The position numbers and the translations under genes are program-made. Positions 52,133-61,754 of a stretch of DNA of 64,000 bases are shown here, piece by piece (position 1 is the stretch's first letter; the number at the start of each line of letters is the position of its first letter). Below the pieces are notes generated by a model. That model did not search any database. It saw nothing but the letters and a program-made list of their open reading frames with translations, and was not told where the DNA came from. Source of the stretch: Dokdonia pacifica (lineage in GTDB: Bacteria; Bacteroidota; Bacteroidia; Flavobacteriales; Flavobacteriaceae); assembly GCF_900188275.1 (NCBI RefSeq), contig NZ_FZNY01000001.1, positions 868,001 to 932,000 of the forward strand. The letters run 5' to 3'.

Positions 52133-54505
52133 TTATTCTTCTATTACTGTCTGATCTATAGCGAGCGTATCTGTTTTTGTTTTCGCGAAAGCGGAAACAT
52201 CAATAGTGCGTTCTACAACAACAGCGTCATTTGCTATAAATGGTTCTGGTTTTGTGTTTTTTGGCCTTGCCGAAACTGTAAAACTTGGATTATCTAATAA
52301 ATCATAAGAGAATTCTTTAAGGGTAAATGTAGGCATCACTCCTTCAGGAGCTCCGTAAGTAACCTCCAAAGAATCTCCTTGAGTTAGGTAATAACTTAAC
52401 ATTCCTTTACTACCTCGCTTTTTATATAAGGTTTCAGTGCTATCAGGTTTAAACTCTTTTCCATTGTAGGATAAATATTGAAACGGAGTACCTATAGGTG
52501 AGTACAATCGCATCTGGTGTACATTTCGTTTTGGAACAATCGTCATGGTTGTATAGGCAATAGTTCCTATAACAGTATCTTGAGAAACTCGTATCTCACT
52601 TTCTGGCAAATTAATAACTGCTGTTTCTTTTGCATAGGAATAAGGGGTGTTGTATTTACTCCCAGCTGCGTTGCCTATATACTTAGTTGCTGGTTCAGGA
52701 TTATCTCCTAAATAACCACGTGTCCAATCATCTATATGTTGAGCATAGGTTGCCCAGTATGCTTTATTGGTATCTGCATTATGATAGTATAGTAAACTAT
52801 TAGGTTGTTGTCTTTCTGGCGAAGAACTCGATTTTGCGTGAGCAACTCCCAAGAAAATAAAAGCAGTTAACAGACTGAGTACACCAACTATTTTTTTGTT
52901 TCTAAAAAACCCAAAGACAGGAATTAATAAACCAAAAAGTAATACCGTAAAGATTACCGAGACATATAACATATCTGGGCCTAATCCCACTGGAAAAAAC
53001 TGTACTAATGGTGCAAAAAGGAAAATAGCAGGTGCAGATAAAAGCACCATTAAAGTCACACTAGGATTGGTCTGTCTTATTAATAAAAACAATGCTAATA
53101 AACCAAAGTATACCGGAATGATAAAGAATGCTGCTCCTTGAAGTTTAAGCGCTAATGCTATATTGATAATCAACCATATGGTAAGTGGCGCTACCAATGT
53201 ACTTGCAGTATGCTCTGCTTTTACCATTTTATGATAAATACCAAAACATAAACTAACACCTAAAAGTACAAAAGCTATCGTATACCAATGTCCATTATAA
53301 ATAAATACAGGAAGAATTTCATTGTAGGATGGGTATAGTATTTTAATAAGTCCCCATAATAAATAGAGAAGTCCTCCTCCTAAAATTAGACTTAACATAA
53401 AAGCACCAAATCCTTTAGAAATAGCCTTTTTATATAATCTCTTCTTTTTAAAACCATAGGCGATTACAACAACAAAAAGAACAATAGCTAGTATAAGCAT
53501 AGGCCAAATCCAAGAAAAAGGATATGCAATAAACGTTGCAACGGCAGTATCAAAATAGACATAATCTTCACTAGATTTTACAGAAGACAAATCAGCATCG
53601 GCATAGTATTTTAATAGTGGCATTAAATAACTTCCTTGATGTTCTAAACTATTCTCATCTAGATTTTCGGCAGTATCGTTTATAGTATGATAGTCATAGT
53701 GATCGTCTATAAAAGCAAAGAAAAACCCATCTATATCACCATCTTCTCTCAGAATAGTAGAATCTGTATCATTGGGAAGCATTTTATAGATACTATACAT
53801 TAATGAGGTTGCTACAGGGTACTTAACATCTGCGTCCATAAATCCCTTAATAAGATTTGCATTTCCTCCATTGGTTTCTACAATCATATTAGAAGGTCCA
53901 CCACTCCCGCGTGCTTCAAAATTAAGAGCTACTCCTACATTTTTGGCCCAAGGATGTTCATTTACAAATAAAGAAGCGCCATCAAGACCTAATTCTTCAG
54001 AATCTGTAATACAGATAATGATATCATTTTTAGGGGTAGTGCCACTTGCGAGATATGCACGTACAGATTCAAGAATAGTAACGACTCCAGATCCTGCATC
54101 ACTGGCTCCATGAGAAGAACTATGAGGTGCACTATCATAATGAGACATGAGCATCAAAGCTTTTCCATTTTCTGACCCTTTAATGCGTGCAAGAATATTT
54201 TGTGGCTTTACTAAATTTCCATATCCTCTCCATTGATCAAATGTAAATCCTTCTTGTACTTGGGTTTCTAATCCTAATTTTTCTAGTTCTTTTACAATAT
54301 ATGCGCGCACTTCTGTATGTGCTTTTGTTCCCACAAAATGGGGTTCTTTTGCAATCACCTCCAAGTGTTGCATAGCGCGCGCTGTAGAAAATTGAGTAGC
54401 GGGAGCATCAAGACCGCTTATTTCTTTTGGTAGTAATGAACTAAAAGCTACAGATACTAATCCTATAATAAGAACTATAGAGAAAATATGAACAATACGT
54501 CTCAT
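52133..54505 (-). CDS. M28-type zinc aminopeptidase with a multi-TM C-terminal region
   Basis: 790 residues. An N-terminal signal-anchor is followed by the M28 catalytic domain (about 40-290): LMSHYDSAPHSSSHGASDAG (zinc ligands His and Asp), CITDSEELGLDGA (catalytic Glu-Glu) and DDHYDYHTINDT (last His). Then 8-9 hydrophobic helices (about 325-550) and a periplasmic beta-rich tail. The layout is that of ER metallopeptidase-like M28 membrane proteins. It also contains a half palindrome (52181-52194), read SAFAK, near the C-terminus. Confidence 0.9.
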   Translation of the reverse strand: MRRIVHIFSIVLIIGLVSVAFSSLLPKEISGLDAPATQFSTARAMQHLEVIAKEPHFVGTKAHTEVRAYIVKELEKLGLETQVQEGFTFDQWRGYGNLVKPQNILARIKGSENGKALMLMSHYDSAPHSSSHGASDAGSGVVTILESVRAYLASGTTPKNDIIICITDSEELGLDGASLFVNEHPWAKNVGVALNFEARGSGGPSNMIVETNGGNANLIKGFMDADVKYPVATSLMYSIYKMLPNDTDSTILREDGDIDGFFFAFIDDHYDYHTINDTAENLDENSLEHQGSYLMPLLKYYADADLSSVKSSEDYVYFDTAVATFIAYPFSWIWPMLILAIVLFVVVIAYGFKKKRLYKKAISKGFGAFMLSLILGGGLLYLLWGLIKILYPSYNEILPVFIYNGHWYTIAFVLLGVSLCFGIYHKMVKAEHTASTLVAPLTIWLIINIALALKLQGAAFFIIPVYFGLLALFLLIRQTNPSVTLMVLLSAPAIFLFAPLVQFFPVGLGPDMLYVSVIFTVLLFGLLIPVFGFFRNKKIVGVLSLLTAFIFLGVAHAKSSSSPERQQPNSLLYYHNADTNKAYWATYAQHIDDWTRGYLGDNPEPATKYIGNAAGSKYNTPYSYAKETAVINLPESEIRVSQDTVIGTIAYTTMTIVPKRNVHQMRLYSPIGTPFQYLSYNGKEFKPDSTETLYKKRGSKGMLSYYLTQGDSLEVTYGAPEGVMPTFTLKEFSYDLLDNPSFTVSARPKNTKPEPFIANDAVVVERTIDVSAFAKTKTDTLAIDQTVIEE
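52181..52194. repeat. Partial TTTCGCGAAAGC palindrome inside the M28 gene (frame AFAK)
   Basis: TTTCGCGAAAGCGG; the other arm reads GTTTTCG instead of GCTTTCG. Encodes SAFAK on the minus strand. Confidence 0.8.
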
Positions 54506-54554
54506 AAGGGGTTGGTTTGGTTTTCCTAAAAATACAATTTTTGGAGATGTTTAC

Positions 54555-54568
54555 GCTTTCGCGAAAGC
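54555..54568. repeat. Palindrome GCTTTCGCGAAAGC, intergenic
   Basis: Exact palindrome between the divergent M28 and CBS-protein genes. Confidence 0.9.
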
Positions 54569-54636
54569 ATAAACCGTATAATCTCCTTTAAATTTAGTAA
54601 CTTTAAAAGGATTTAGGCATTAAAAAGCAGTTTGTT

Positions 54637-55101
54637 ATGGGAATTAAAAGTTTTACTGGGCGCCGTGCTAAACCTTCAAAAGGAAACCCAACGGATATTA
54701 AAGTAAGTGATTATATGACTAAAAAGTTAATCACATTTAGACCAGATCAATCTGTCCTAGAAGTGATGAATACACTTATTAAAAACAAAATTTCAGGAGG
54801 ACCTGTAGTGAATGAAAATAACGAACTCATGGGTATCATCTCTGAAGGTGATTGTATGAAGCAAATTTCGGAAAGTCGCTATTATAATATGCCTATGGCA
54901 GATATGGTTGTAGAAAAACATATGGCTAAAGAAGTAGAAACTATTGATGGAAACATGAATGTATTTGATGCTGCCAATAAGTTTGTAAATTCAAAACGCC
55001 GCCGTTTTCCTATCGTCGAAAATGGAAAGCTTGTAGGACAAATAAGCCAAAAAGATGTGCTAAAAGCCGCACTTACATTAAACGGACAAACCTGGAAATA
55101 G
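54637..55101 (+). CDS. CBS-domain pair protein
   Basis: 154 residues. Basic N-terminus, then two CBS domains: VSDYMTKKLITFRPDQSVLE ... ISGGPVVNENNELMGIISEG (about 23-80), and EKHMAKEVETIDGNMNVFDA ... RRRFPIVENGKLVGQISQKD (about 90-146). Stand-alone CBS pairs bind adenosyl nucleotides. Its target is unknown. 12 nt upstream of the serine hydrolase gene, so probably co-transcribed. Confidence 0.9.
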   Translation: MGIKSFTGRRAKPSKGNPTDIKVSDYMTKKLITFRPDQSVLEVMNTLIKNKISGGPVVNENNELMGIISEGDCMKQISESRYYNMPMADMVVEKHMAKEVETIDGNMNVFDAANKFVNSKRRRFPIVENGKLVGQISQKDVLKAALTLNGQTWK

Positions 55102-55113
55102 ACTAGCGATAGA

Positions 55114-56616
55114 ATGCTTAAAAAAGGATGCCTGATTATTGGGTTATTAATTACGTCTCTATGTAACTCACAAAATATAGAAAGTGAATTAGCCACTATT
55201 TTTGAATCTTACCAACTTATGGGGATGTCGGTTTGGGTCAATACACCGGACACTTCAGAACAATTTCATTTCGGATTAAGAGATTTTGATAGGGATTTGC
55301 CTATTAATGCTGCGACCAAATACCGTATTGCATCTGTATCAAAATCAGTTTCAGCACTAGGTCTTATAAAACTATATAGTGATGGGCTTTTTGATCTGGA
55401 CGATGATATTTCAGAATACTTAGACTATACCGTACGTAATCCTCAATATCCTGACATACCTATTACATTTAGAATGGTATTATCGCATACCAGCAGTCTT
55501 CAAGATGGTGATGGATACAATCCGTTTTTACAAGGAACCTTTAATCAGCTCCCAGTACCTAATATCTCCGAAGTATTAATACCCAATGGAGATTACTACA
55601 CAACCAATATGTGGCGTACAGAAACGCCTGGTACTTTCTTTGCCTATAGCAATATCAATTTTGGTCTTATAGGAACACTTATAGAAAAAATAAGTAATGA
55701 GCGATTTGATATCTATATGAAGAATGAAATCCTAAATCCTCTTGGGATTGACGGAAGTTTTAATGTTAGAGATATCACAGATATTAATGATATTGCAGTA
55801 TTGTATCGTAATAATGGAGGCTGGCAACCACAAGTAGATAATTATGCAGGTGTCGTGCCAGAACCTCCTAATATTGGCAACTATACCCCAGGAACAAACG
55901 GGGTTTATTTTGGACCACAAGGGAGTTTGCGCATATCTGCAGAAGATACAGGCGTTTTTTTAAATTATGTAGCCTCTGATGGTATAGACTCTTCACTTAT
56001 TATTAGTCAAACTATACTTCAAGAAATGAAAGCAATAGCTTGGGATTATAATGGGAATAATGGCGATAATTATTTTGGGCTTTTTAATCGATGGGGCTTA
56101 GGATTACACCATGCAAATACTACAACGGGAGATCAAATTTGTAATCTAGGAGAATATGATAGCTTTATTGGTCATCCTGGAGAAGCATTTGGTCTCGTAA
56201 GTGATGCCTATTTTAACACCCAACAAAACATCTCTTTCTCTTTACTCATAAACGGTATTTGGAATGGGTATGACCTTGGTGAAAACTCATCTTATTATAC
56301 AGTAGAAGAAGATGTATTTGAAGTATTATGTAATTACTTTCAAGATACACTCAATCTATCAGATGTATCTGTAAGCAATACAGTACTGATTACACCAAAT
56401 CCTTCTACAAAAGAAACTACCATTATTTTAGGAGAAATAATAACTCCCATTTCATACACTATTTATGATAGCAAAGGAAGTTTTCAAAATTCAGGAATGC
56501 TTCATACTAAGAATACCATACTAGATATTTCTGCACTATCTCGAGGTGTGTACTTTATAAAAATTGGAAACAATAGTACTAGTACTACTACAATCAAAAA
56601 ACTATTGATTAAATAG
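55114..56616 (+). CDS. Beta-lactamase-fold serine hydrolase with T9SS sorting domain
   Basis: 500 residues. Signal peptide (about 1-17), class C-type fold with the SxxK motif in RIASVSKSVSALG (about 70-80), an AYSNINFGLIG Tyr motif and an HPG motif (FIGHPGEAFG). The C-terminal 80 residues (ITPNPSTKETTIIL, YDSKGS, LDISALSRGVYFIKIGN, KLLIK) are a type IX secretion sorting domain, so it is exported to the surface. Hydrolase substrate is unknown (esterase, D-aminopeptidase or transpeptidase-like). Confidence 0.9.
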   Translation: MLKKGCLIIGLLITSLCNSQNIESELATIFESYQLMGMSVWVNTPDTSEQFHFGLRDFDRDLPINAATKYRIASVSKSVSALGLIKLYSDGLFDLDDDISEYLDYTVRNPQYPDIPITFRMVLSHTSSLQDGDGYNPFLQGTFNQLPVPNISEVLIPNGDYYTTNMWRTETPGTFFAYSNINFGLIGTLIEKISNERFDIYMKNEILNPLGIDGSFNVRDITDINDIAVLYRNNGGWQPQVDNYAGVVPEPPNIGNYTPGTNGVYFGPQGSLRISAEDTGVFLNYVASDGIDSSLIISQTILQEMKAIAWDYNGNNGDNYFGLFNRWGLGLHHANTTTGDQICNLGEYDSFIGHPGEAFGLVSDAYFNTQQNISFSLLINGIWNGYDLGENSSYYTVEEDVFEVLCNYFQDTLNLSDVSVSNTVLITPNPSTKETTIILGEIITPISYTIYDSKGSFQNSGMLHTKNTILDISALSRGVYFIKIGNNSTSTTTIKKLLIK

Positions 56617-56621
56617 TATTC

Positions 56622-57149
56622 TTATTTTTCTAATTCAAACCAAGCTAGCATAATATCTTCAGGTTCGTAGAAAAAGTCATCTTTACGCTCAAGCCCTATT
56701 TTTTCTAGTACACGACATGAGGCACCGTTCCCCAACTCGGCTATTCCGCATAATTTTTGATTAGGGAAATGCTCAAAAAAGTAATCTCTTGCTACAATAG
56801 AAGATTCTGTAGCATATCCTTTTCCCCAATATTGAGGCATAAATCGATACCCTACATCATAAAAGTTAGAATGTCCATTAGGTGACCATTCGGTATTCAT
56901 TTTAAGGCCTGTCCATCCTATCCAATCACCACTTGATTTTTCAATAGCTGCCCAACGTCCTATTCCATACTTCTCATACTGCATACGGATACTATCTATA
57001 TATGCACGTGCCTTTCCCATACACGAGATAGGGTTCTTTCCTAAATATTCATGTACTAAAGGATCAGTATCTAAGCGAAACATATCTCCTGTATCCTCTA
57101 TAACAATTTCTCTAAGGATAAGACGTTCGGTCTCTGCATATATTTTCAT
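56622..57149 (-). CDS. GNAT acetyltransferase (RimJ/RimL-like)
   Basis: 175 residues: TERLILREIVIEDTGDMFRL, RWAAIEKSSGDWIGWTGLKM, YRFMPQYWGKGYATESSIVA (the acetyl-CoA loop Q-x2-GxGYA-like) and a final LEKIGLERKDDF. This is the typical layout of GCN5-related N-acetyltransferases of the RimJ-like group. Acceptor unknown. Confidence 0.9.
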   Translation of the reverse strand: MKIYAETERLILREIVIEDTGDMFRLDTDPLVHEYLGKNPISCMGKARAYIDSIRMQYEKYGIGRWAAIEKSSGDWIGWTGLKMNTEWSPNGHSNFYDVGYRFMPQYWGKGYATESSIVARDYFFEHFPNQKLCGIAELGNGASCRVLEKIGLERKDDFFYEPEDIMLAWFELEK

Positions 57150-57234
57150 GTCTAATAATTTTGAGCTTGTATTCAGAGCCTAAAGTTAGAAAATAATTTT
57201 TCAGAACATCTCTCAAATTTCTAAAAATAAAAAA

Positions 57235-57259
57235 GGCATTGTCGTCACAATGCCTTTTT
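57235..57259 (-). terminator. Terminator of the small gene at 57313
   Basis: Stem GGCATTGT / ACAATGCC with CGTC loop, an A-rich left arm and a T-tract on the minus-strand read. Directly downstream of the minus gene ending at 57313. Confidence 0.8.
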
Positions 57260-57312
57260 CATAAAGGGGGACTATAGTAATCACTATAGGTATATATAAG
57301 AAGGGTAAAATG

Positions 57313-57501
57313 CTAATTCAAATCCACAAATAAGTGATCCCAAAAATCAGACACTTCATTTGTTTCTTGAGAACTTTCTATAGAATTTACAATAGAAAGC
57401 ATTTGTAAATTTGTAATATATTTTTGAACATCAAAATCTAATAGTGCAGTCATTTCTTCAAAATGTACGTCCATTTGATTTCTTAAGATTGTATTTTCCA
57501 T
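57313..57501 (-). CDS. Small hypothetical protein
   Basis: 62 residues from the ATG at 57501 (an in-frame ATG at 57525 is possible, but would lie almost on the predicted transcription start, TAAAATTG near 57536). Helical, acidic (VHFEEMTALLDFDVQKYITN) and ends DFWDHLFVDLN. No family recognised. It has its own terminator, which supports it as a real gene. Confidence 0.5.
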   Translation of the reverse strand: MENTILRNQMDVHFEEMTALLDFDVQKYITNLQMLSIVNSIESSQETNEVSDFWDHLFVDLN

Positions 57502-57734
57502 GATCAAATTCTTTATGGTTAACACAATTTTAGACGCCTATTCTTCACACACTTACATATGAGGTGATTAAAAAAAGCGTTCTACATTCATTTTTACGCT
57601 CCTAATCTTTAAAATTGACCGTAAAATAAGGTTATCCCATTGGGTATTAATTTTATGTTAAAAAGCATAACAGCTTCAATATTACTCTTAAAATATTCAA
57701 ATTTGGGGTATTTTTAGCTTATTAATTTTATGCT

Positions 57735-58877
57735 ATGAAACACCAAAAACAACTCTTTTCACTTCCTGAAAATGTCACTTATATAAATGGTGCCTATATG
57801 TCTCCGCAACTTAAAAGTGTCGCTGAGGTAGGATTAGAAAGTGTCTTACGAAAAAACGACCCTACTACAATTTCTCCATCAGACTTTTTTACGAATCGTA
57901 CGCTTTTAAAACAACGTTTTGCATCACTTATTAATGCATCAGATTATCAAAACTGTGCTATCATTCCTTCGGTATCTTACGGCATTGCTACCGTTGCAAA
58001 AAATATAGCATTACAAAAAGATGATGAAATTTTATTAATAGATGAACAGTTTCCTAGTAATGTATACGCTTGGCGCGAAAAAGCAAACAGTACGGGTGCC
58101 CATATACGTATAGTCACTCCTCCAGATATTTTTGAAAATCGTGGAAAACAATGGAATCAAAAGATTTTAGAAGCTATCAATACTGCTACAAAAGTAGTTG
58201 CTATGGGTCATATTCATTGGGCAGACGGAACTTTATTTGACCTCATCGCCATACGCAAAAAAGCACATGAAGTGGGGGCAAAATTAATCATAGACGGAAC
58301 CCAAAGTATAGGAGCGCTTCCTTTTTCTGTAGAAGAAATTCAACCAGACGCATTAATTGTAGGAGGTTATAAATGGTTATTAGGTCCATATTCTATTGGT
58401 ATGGCATATTATGCAGATACATTTAATGATGGAGAACCATTGGAATACAACTGGATTAATAGAAAAAATAGTGAAGATTTCAGTCAGTTGATTAATTATC
58501 AAGATGAGTATCAACCTAAAGCCGATCGCTTTTGTGTAGGAGAATCTAGCAATTTTATATTAGTGCCTATGCAAATGAGAGCTATTGAACAGCTATTGGA
58601 TTGGGGCATCCAAAATATTCAAGACTATTGTGAGACTATTTCATCAAAAGCCATTGCACAATTACAAGCCAAAGGATGTTTTATAGAAGACGCCGAGTAC
58701 CGTTCTAAGCATTTATTTGGTGTGTACTTACCTGACCATATCAAAATGGATGCTGTTAAAGACCGCTTTCGCGAAAGCGGAATCTCAGTGGGTATAAGAG
58801 GTGAAGCCATTAGAGTGGCGCCACATGTATATAATACCGCCGAAGATTTTGAGAAATTTGTAGCTTGTTTTTATTAG
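57735..58877 (+). CDS. Class V aminotransferase-like PLP enzyme
   Basis: 380 residues. A fold-type I enzyme of the class V (cysteine desulfurase-like) group: VTYINGAYMSPQ at the start, HWADGTLFDL, IDGTQSIGALPF, and the PLP Lys213 in VGGYKWLLGP. There is no desulfurase Cys loop, so a kynureninase- or epimerase-like activity is possible. The palindrome GCTTTCGCGAAAGC at 58763-58780 reads DRFRESG. 1 nt before the next gene, so co-transcribed. Confidence 0.85.
   Translation: MKHQKQLFSLPENVTYINGAYMSPQLKSVAEVGLESVLRKNDPTTISPSDFFTNRTLLKQRFASLINASDYQNCAIIPSVSYGIATVAKNIALQKDDEILLIDEQFPSNVYAWREKANSTGAHIRIVTPPDIFENRGKQWNQKILEAINTATKVVAMGHIHWADGTLFDLIAIRKKAHEVGAKLIIDGTQSIGALPFSVEEIQPDALIVGGYKWLLGPYSIGMAYYADTFNDGEPLEYNWINRKNSEDFSQLINYQDEYQPKADRFCVGESSNFILVPMQMRAIEQLLDWGIQNIQDYCETISSKAIAQLQAKGCFIEDAEYRSKHLFGVYLPDHIKMDAVKDRFRESGISVGIRGEAIRVAPHVYNTAEDFEKFVACFY
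58763..58780. repeat. Palindrome GCTTTCGCGAAAGC inside the PLP enzyme gene (frame RFRES)
   Basis: The longest perfect dyad in the set (18 bp, CCGCTTTCGCGAAAGCGG), encoding RFRES near the C-terminus. Confidence 0.9.
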
Positions 58878-58878
58878 A

Positions 58879-59271
58879 ATGAGAAAAACGTTAAGTTTTA
58901 ACGAGCTATTAGAGAGAAGGATGTTCCTTCTAATGGGCTTTTTATATTTGATTGCATTCTCGATGACATCTTATGGTGTAAGGTCTTTTAATCAAACTGT
59001 TGGTTATTTATTTGACCCTACATATTATTTTAAAGTGGCCATGATATATGATTGGGTTGTATTTCTATGTATTTATGCTTTGATAGGTTTATTTAGATTT
59101 AAAACAAACGCAACACTTTCTAAAACACACCTATTTGCGACACTTATTGTTATTATACTCTTTGAATTTCAGTATTTTTCTAAAAATTTATATTTCAGCA
59201 TTCTAATTATTTCTTACTTAAGTTTTATTTTAAATATGATCATCAGTTTATATCGCAGGAATAAAATATGA
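58879..59271 (+). CDS. Small membrane protein
   Basis: 130 residues with four hydrophobic helices (about 15-32, 51-73, 83-100, 104-122) and basic termini. No family recognised. Starts 1 nt after the PLP-enzyme stop. Confidence 0.6.
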   Translation: MRKTLSFNELLERRMFLLMGFLYLIAFSMTSYGVRSFNQTVGYLFDPTYYFKVAMIYDWVVFLCIYALIGLFRFKTNATLSKTHLFATLIVIILFEFQYFSKNLYFSILIISYLSFILNMIISLYRRNKI

Positions 59272-59369
59272 GTTGTATGTTATTCATTTTTTAGTAAAAA
59301 TCAGCACGTCAAATAATTTTAATGGTCTGAGCAATAGTCTACCTTTGCAGTCTATCTAAATAGACTGAG

Positions 59370-60782
59370 ATGAACAAAGACACTTTAGAGCTTTCTAAAG
59401 AAGAAATGAAAGCCTACGGATATAGCGTGGTAGATGCTGTTGTGGCTCATTATGACACCCTTAATGACAGAAGCCCTATTGCTACAGGAAGCCGTAAGGA
59501 GATGGACAGCTTATTTTTGGAAGAGGCCCCAGAAAAACCATCAGATCCAAAAGAAGTATTGGATTTTGTGATTGAAAAAGTAATGGATAAAGGTGCCATT
59601 GCGGCGCATCCTAAATTCTTTTCATTTGTTCCGGGACCTAGTAATTATATAAGTGCCATGGCAGATACCCTTGCTACTGGGTATAATGTATTCTCAGGAG
59701 GATGGTCACAATCCCCACCAGCTGCCGAGCTTGAAATTGTGACTATAAGTTGGCTACTCAAAATATTTGGATTTCCCGTCAAAAAAGGAGGCGGAATTTT
59801 CACCAGTGGTGGATCTATGGCCAATCTTACTGCTATTGTAACCGCAAGACGTGTAAAATGTGGTGATGATTTTTCAAAAGCAATTATTTATCTATCAGAT
59901 CAGGCACATTCTAGTAATATAAAAGCTATTAGAACTATTGGTTTTAGAAAAGAACAAATACGCTTAATCCCAACCGATTCTGAGTTTAAGTTTTCTACCA
60001 TAAAATTAAAAAACGCCATCGCAAAAGATCGCCTAGAAGGCCTACAACCTTTCTGCGTTATTGGAACTGCGGGAACTACCAATACAGGTACTGTCGATCC
60101 GCTTAAAGAAATAGCTGCTATTTGTAAAGAAGAAAAACTATGGTTTCATATAGATGGTGCGTATGGAGGTGCGGCCATTTTAGATAAAAAAGGAAAAGAA
60201 CTCTTGAAAGGAATTTCAAAAGCAGATTCTATTACTGTAGATCCTCATAAATGGTTTTTCCAACCCTATGAAATGGGCTGTTTATTAATACGTAATCATA
60301 AATATCTTAAAAGTACATTTGTAGAGAAACCCGAATATCTAAGGGATGTAGAAGGAAATGAATCAGAAATTAACTTCTATGATCATGGCGTACAGCTTAC
60401 TCGTCGTTTCAGGGCATTAAAATTTTACATGTCTCTAAAAACATTTGGATTAAAAGCATTTAGAAAAGCTATTTCATATAATATAGAATTAGCCGAAAAA
60501 ACTGAGAAATTACTCCGTAAAAGTTCGCAATGGGAAATTGTTTCCCCTGCAACTTTAGCTATTATTAACTTCAGGTACAATCCCATAGGAAATAGCTATT
60601 CTGAAAAAGAGCTCGATGCTCTCAACCAGAAGATATCTGAAAGCGTTTTAGCATCCAAAGAGGCCTTTCTAGTAACTACAGTATTAAACGGACAAGTCGT
60701 ATTGAGAATGTGTTTGATCAACCCTCGTACAAGTTTTAAAGATGTAAAAGATACAATTGCACTTTGCGAGCAATTTGCATAA
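59370..60782 (+). CDS. PLP-dependent decarboxylase (aromatic-L-amino-acid type)
   Basis: 470 residues. Group II decarboxylase: AAHPKFFSFVPGPSNYISAM, GGIFTSGGSMANLTAIVTAR, a His-containing DQAHSS, HIDGAYGGAAIL and the PLP Lys294 in DPHKWFFQP. This is the family of aromatic-amino-acid or tyrosine/DOPA decarboxylases. Cytoplasmic; makes amines such as tyramine or tryptamine. The substrate cannot be called from sequence alone. Confidence 0.9.
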   Translation: MNKDTLELSKEEMKAYGYSVVDAVVAHYDTLNDRSPIATGSRKEMDSLFLEEAPEKPSDPKEVLDFVIEKVMDKGAIAAHPKFFSFVPGPSNYISAMADTLATGYNVFSGGWSQSPPAAELEIVTISWLLKIFGFPVKKGGGIFTSGGSMANLTAIVTARRVKCGDDFSKAIIYLSDQAHSSNIKAIRTIGFRKEQIRLIPTDSEFKFSTIKLKNAIAKDRLEGLQPFCVIGTAGTTNTGTVDPLKEIAAICKEEKLWFHIDGAYGGAAILDKKGKELLKGISKADSITVDPHKWFFQPYEMGCLLIRNHKYLKSTFVEKPEYLRDVEGNESEINFYDHGVQLTRRFRALKFYMSLKTFGLKAFRKAISYNIELAEKTEKLLRKSSQWEIVSPATLAIINFRYNPIGNSYSEKELDALNQKISESVLASKEAFLVTTVLNGQVVLRMCLINPRTSFKDVKDTIALCEQFA

Positions 60783-60783
60783 A

Positions 60784-61647
60784 CTAACTTATTGCATCTT
60801 TTTGCGTTAAAGCATCTCCAATAGTAGTTGCCCAATCACCATTGGTATCACTAGAGAATTGCCAGTTCATCATACCTCCAAGTACGCCACTTTGTTGGAT
60901 TGGTTTGATGATTTCTGTAACAATTTCATCCACGGGCATATACCCAGATCCTGCATCATGACTAGTTACTGGCAACCCTATCATTAACTTTTCAGGACTC
61001 ATTCCTTTTAGTTGGGAGAAAGTATCGTAAGCACTTATAATCTCAGGAGGATTTGCACTCCACGGCGGGTTATTATAAAACTGGACATTTAACCAATCTA
61101 TCTGACCCCCTACTTGCTCCATAATAGAAACATACCCATCCATACCACTCCCAACTTGTAAATATGGAGGTTGTGGCGCATGAGTGATTACATATTGTGG
61201 ACTCGGTAATTCTTGTCGTAGTGCCTTGGTTAGATTTACCAAGAGATTTACGCCATTGTATGTAGCTTTTCCCATAAAAGCAAGTGTATCCTCAAAGTCA
61301 AGATCGACACCATCAAGGTTATATTCTTTTACAAAAGCAGCAATAGATTGTGCTAATTTTGTTTCTGAACCAACGATGCCATTATAGGCATTGGAGGTCA
61401 TTTGCCCTCCTCCAAAAGAAATCAATACTTTTTGGTCATTTGCCTTTAATGTAGCTATTGCATCAATAGTATGTTGCGTTAACTTCGGCGGAGACGTAGA
61501 AGCTGCCATACCTCCACCTATTTGTAATGATAATGGGTCATTCTCATTTGTATATAAAAAAGCTAAGATTAAAGTGGTGTATGGAAGATGCACCGCTGAG
61601 CTAAGCGCAATACTACCATTATTATAATAAGATATCAGTTTTGACAT
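60784..61647 (-). CDS. GH18-family chitinase-like protein without signal peptide
   Basis: 287 residues. The GH18 catalytic motif DGVDLDFED with Glu119 (about 112-120), plus KVLISFGGG (SxGG-type) and NVQFYNNP, MIGLPVTSHDAGSGY, GGMMNWQFSSD at the later strands. A compact single domain. No signal peptide or binding module is visible, unlike exported chitinases, so it may be cytoplasmic or use another export route. Convergent with the decarboxylase. Confidence 0.85.
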   Translation of the reverse strand: MSKLISYYNNGSIALSSAVHLPYTTLILAFLYTNENDPLSLQIGGGMAASTSPPKLTQHTIDAIATLKANDQKVLISFGGGQMTSNAYNGIVGSETKLAQSIAAFVKEYNLDGVDLDFEDTLAFMGKATYNGVNLLVNLTKALRQELPSPQYVITHAPQPPYLQVGSGMDGYVSIMEQVGGQIDWLNVQFYNNPPWSANPPEIISAYDTFSQLKGMSPEKLMIGLPVTSHDAGSGYMPVDEIVTEIIKPIQQSGVLGGMMNWQFSSDTNGDWATTIGDALTQKDAIS

Positions 61648-61754
61648 AATAAAAGTGATTTAAGATGTAGCAATTTAATATATATCCTATTGATTATCAA
61701 CACGTAATACTACGTGAATATATAAAATCCATTGCTATATTTTATGCTGTTTTA

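Noticed and set aside
1481-58780. GCTTTCGCGAAAGC palindromes as intrinsic terminators
   Set aside because: No T-runs follow them and about half lie inside open, conserved genes.
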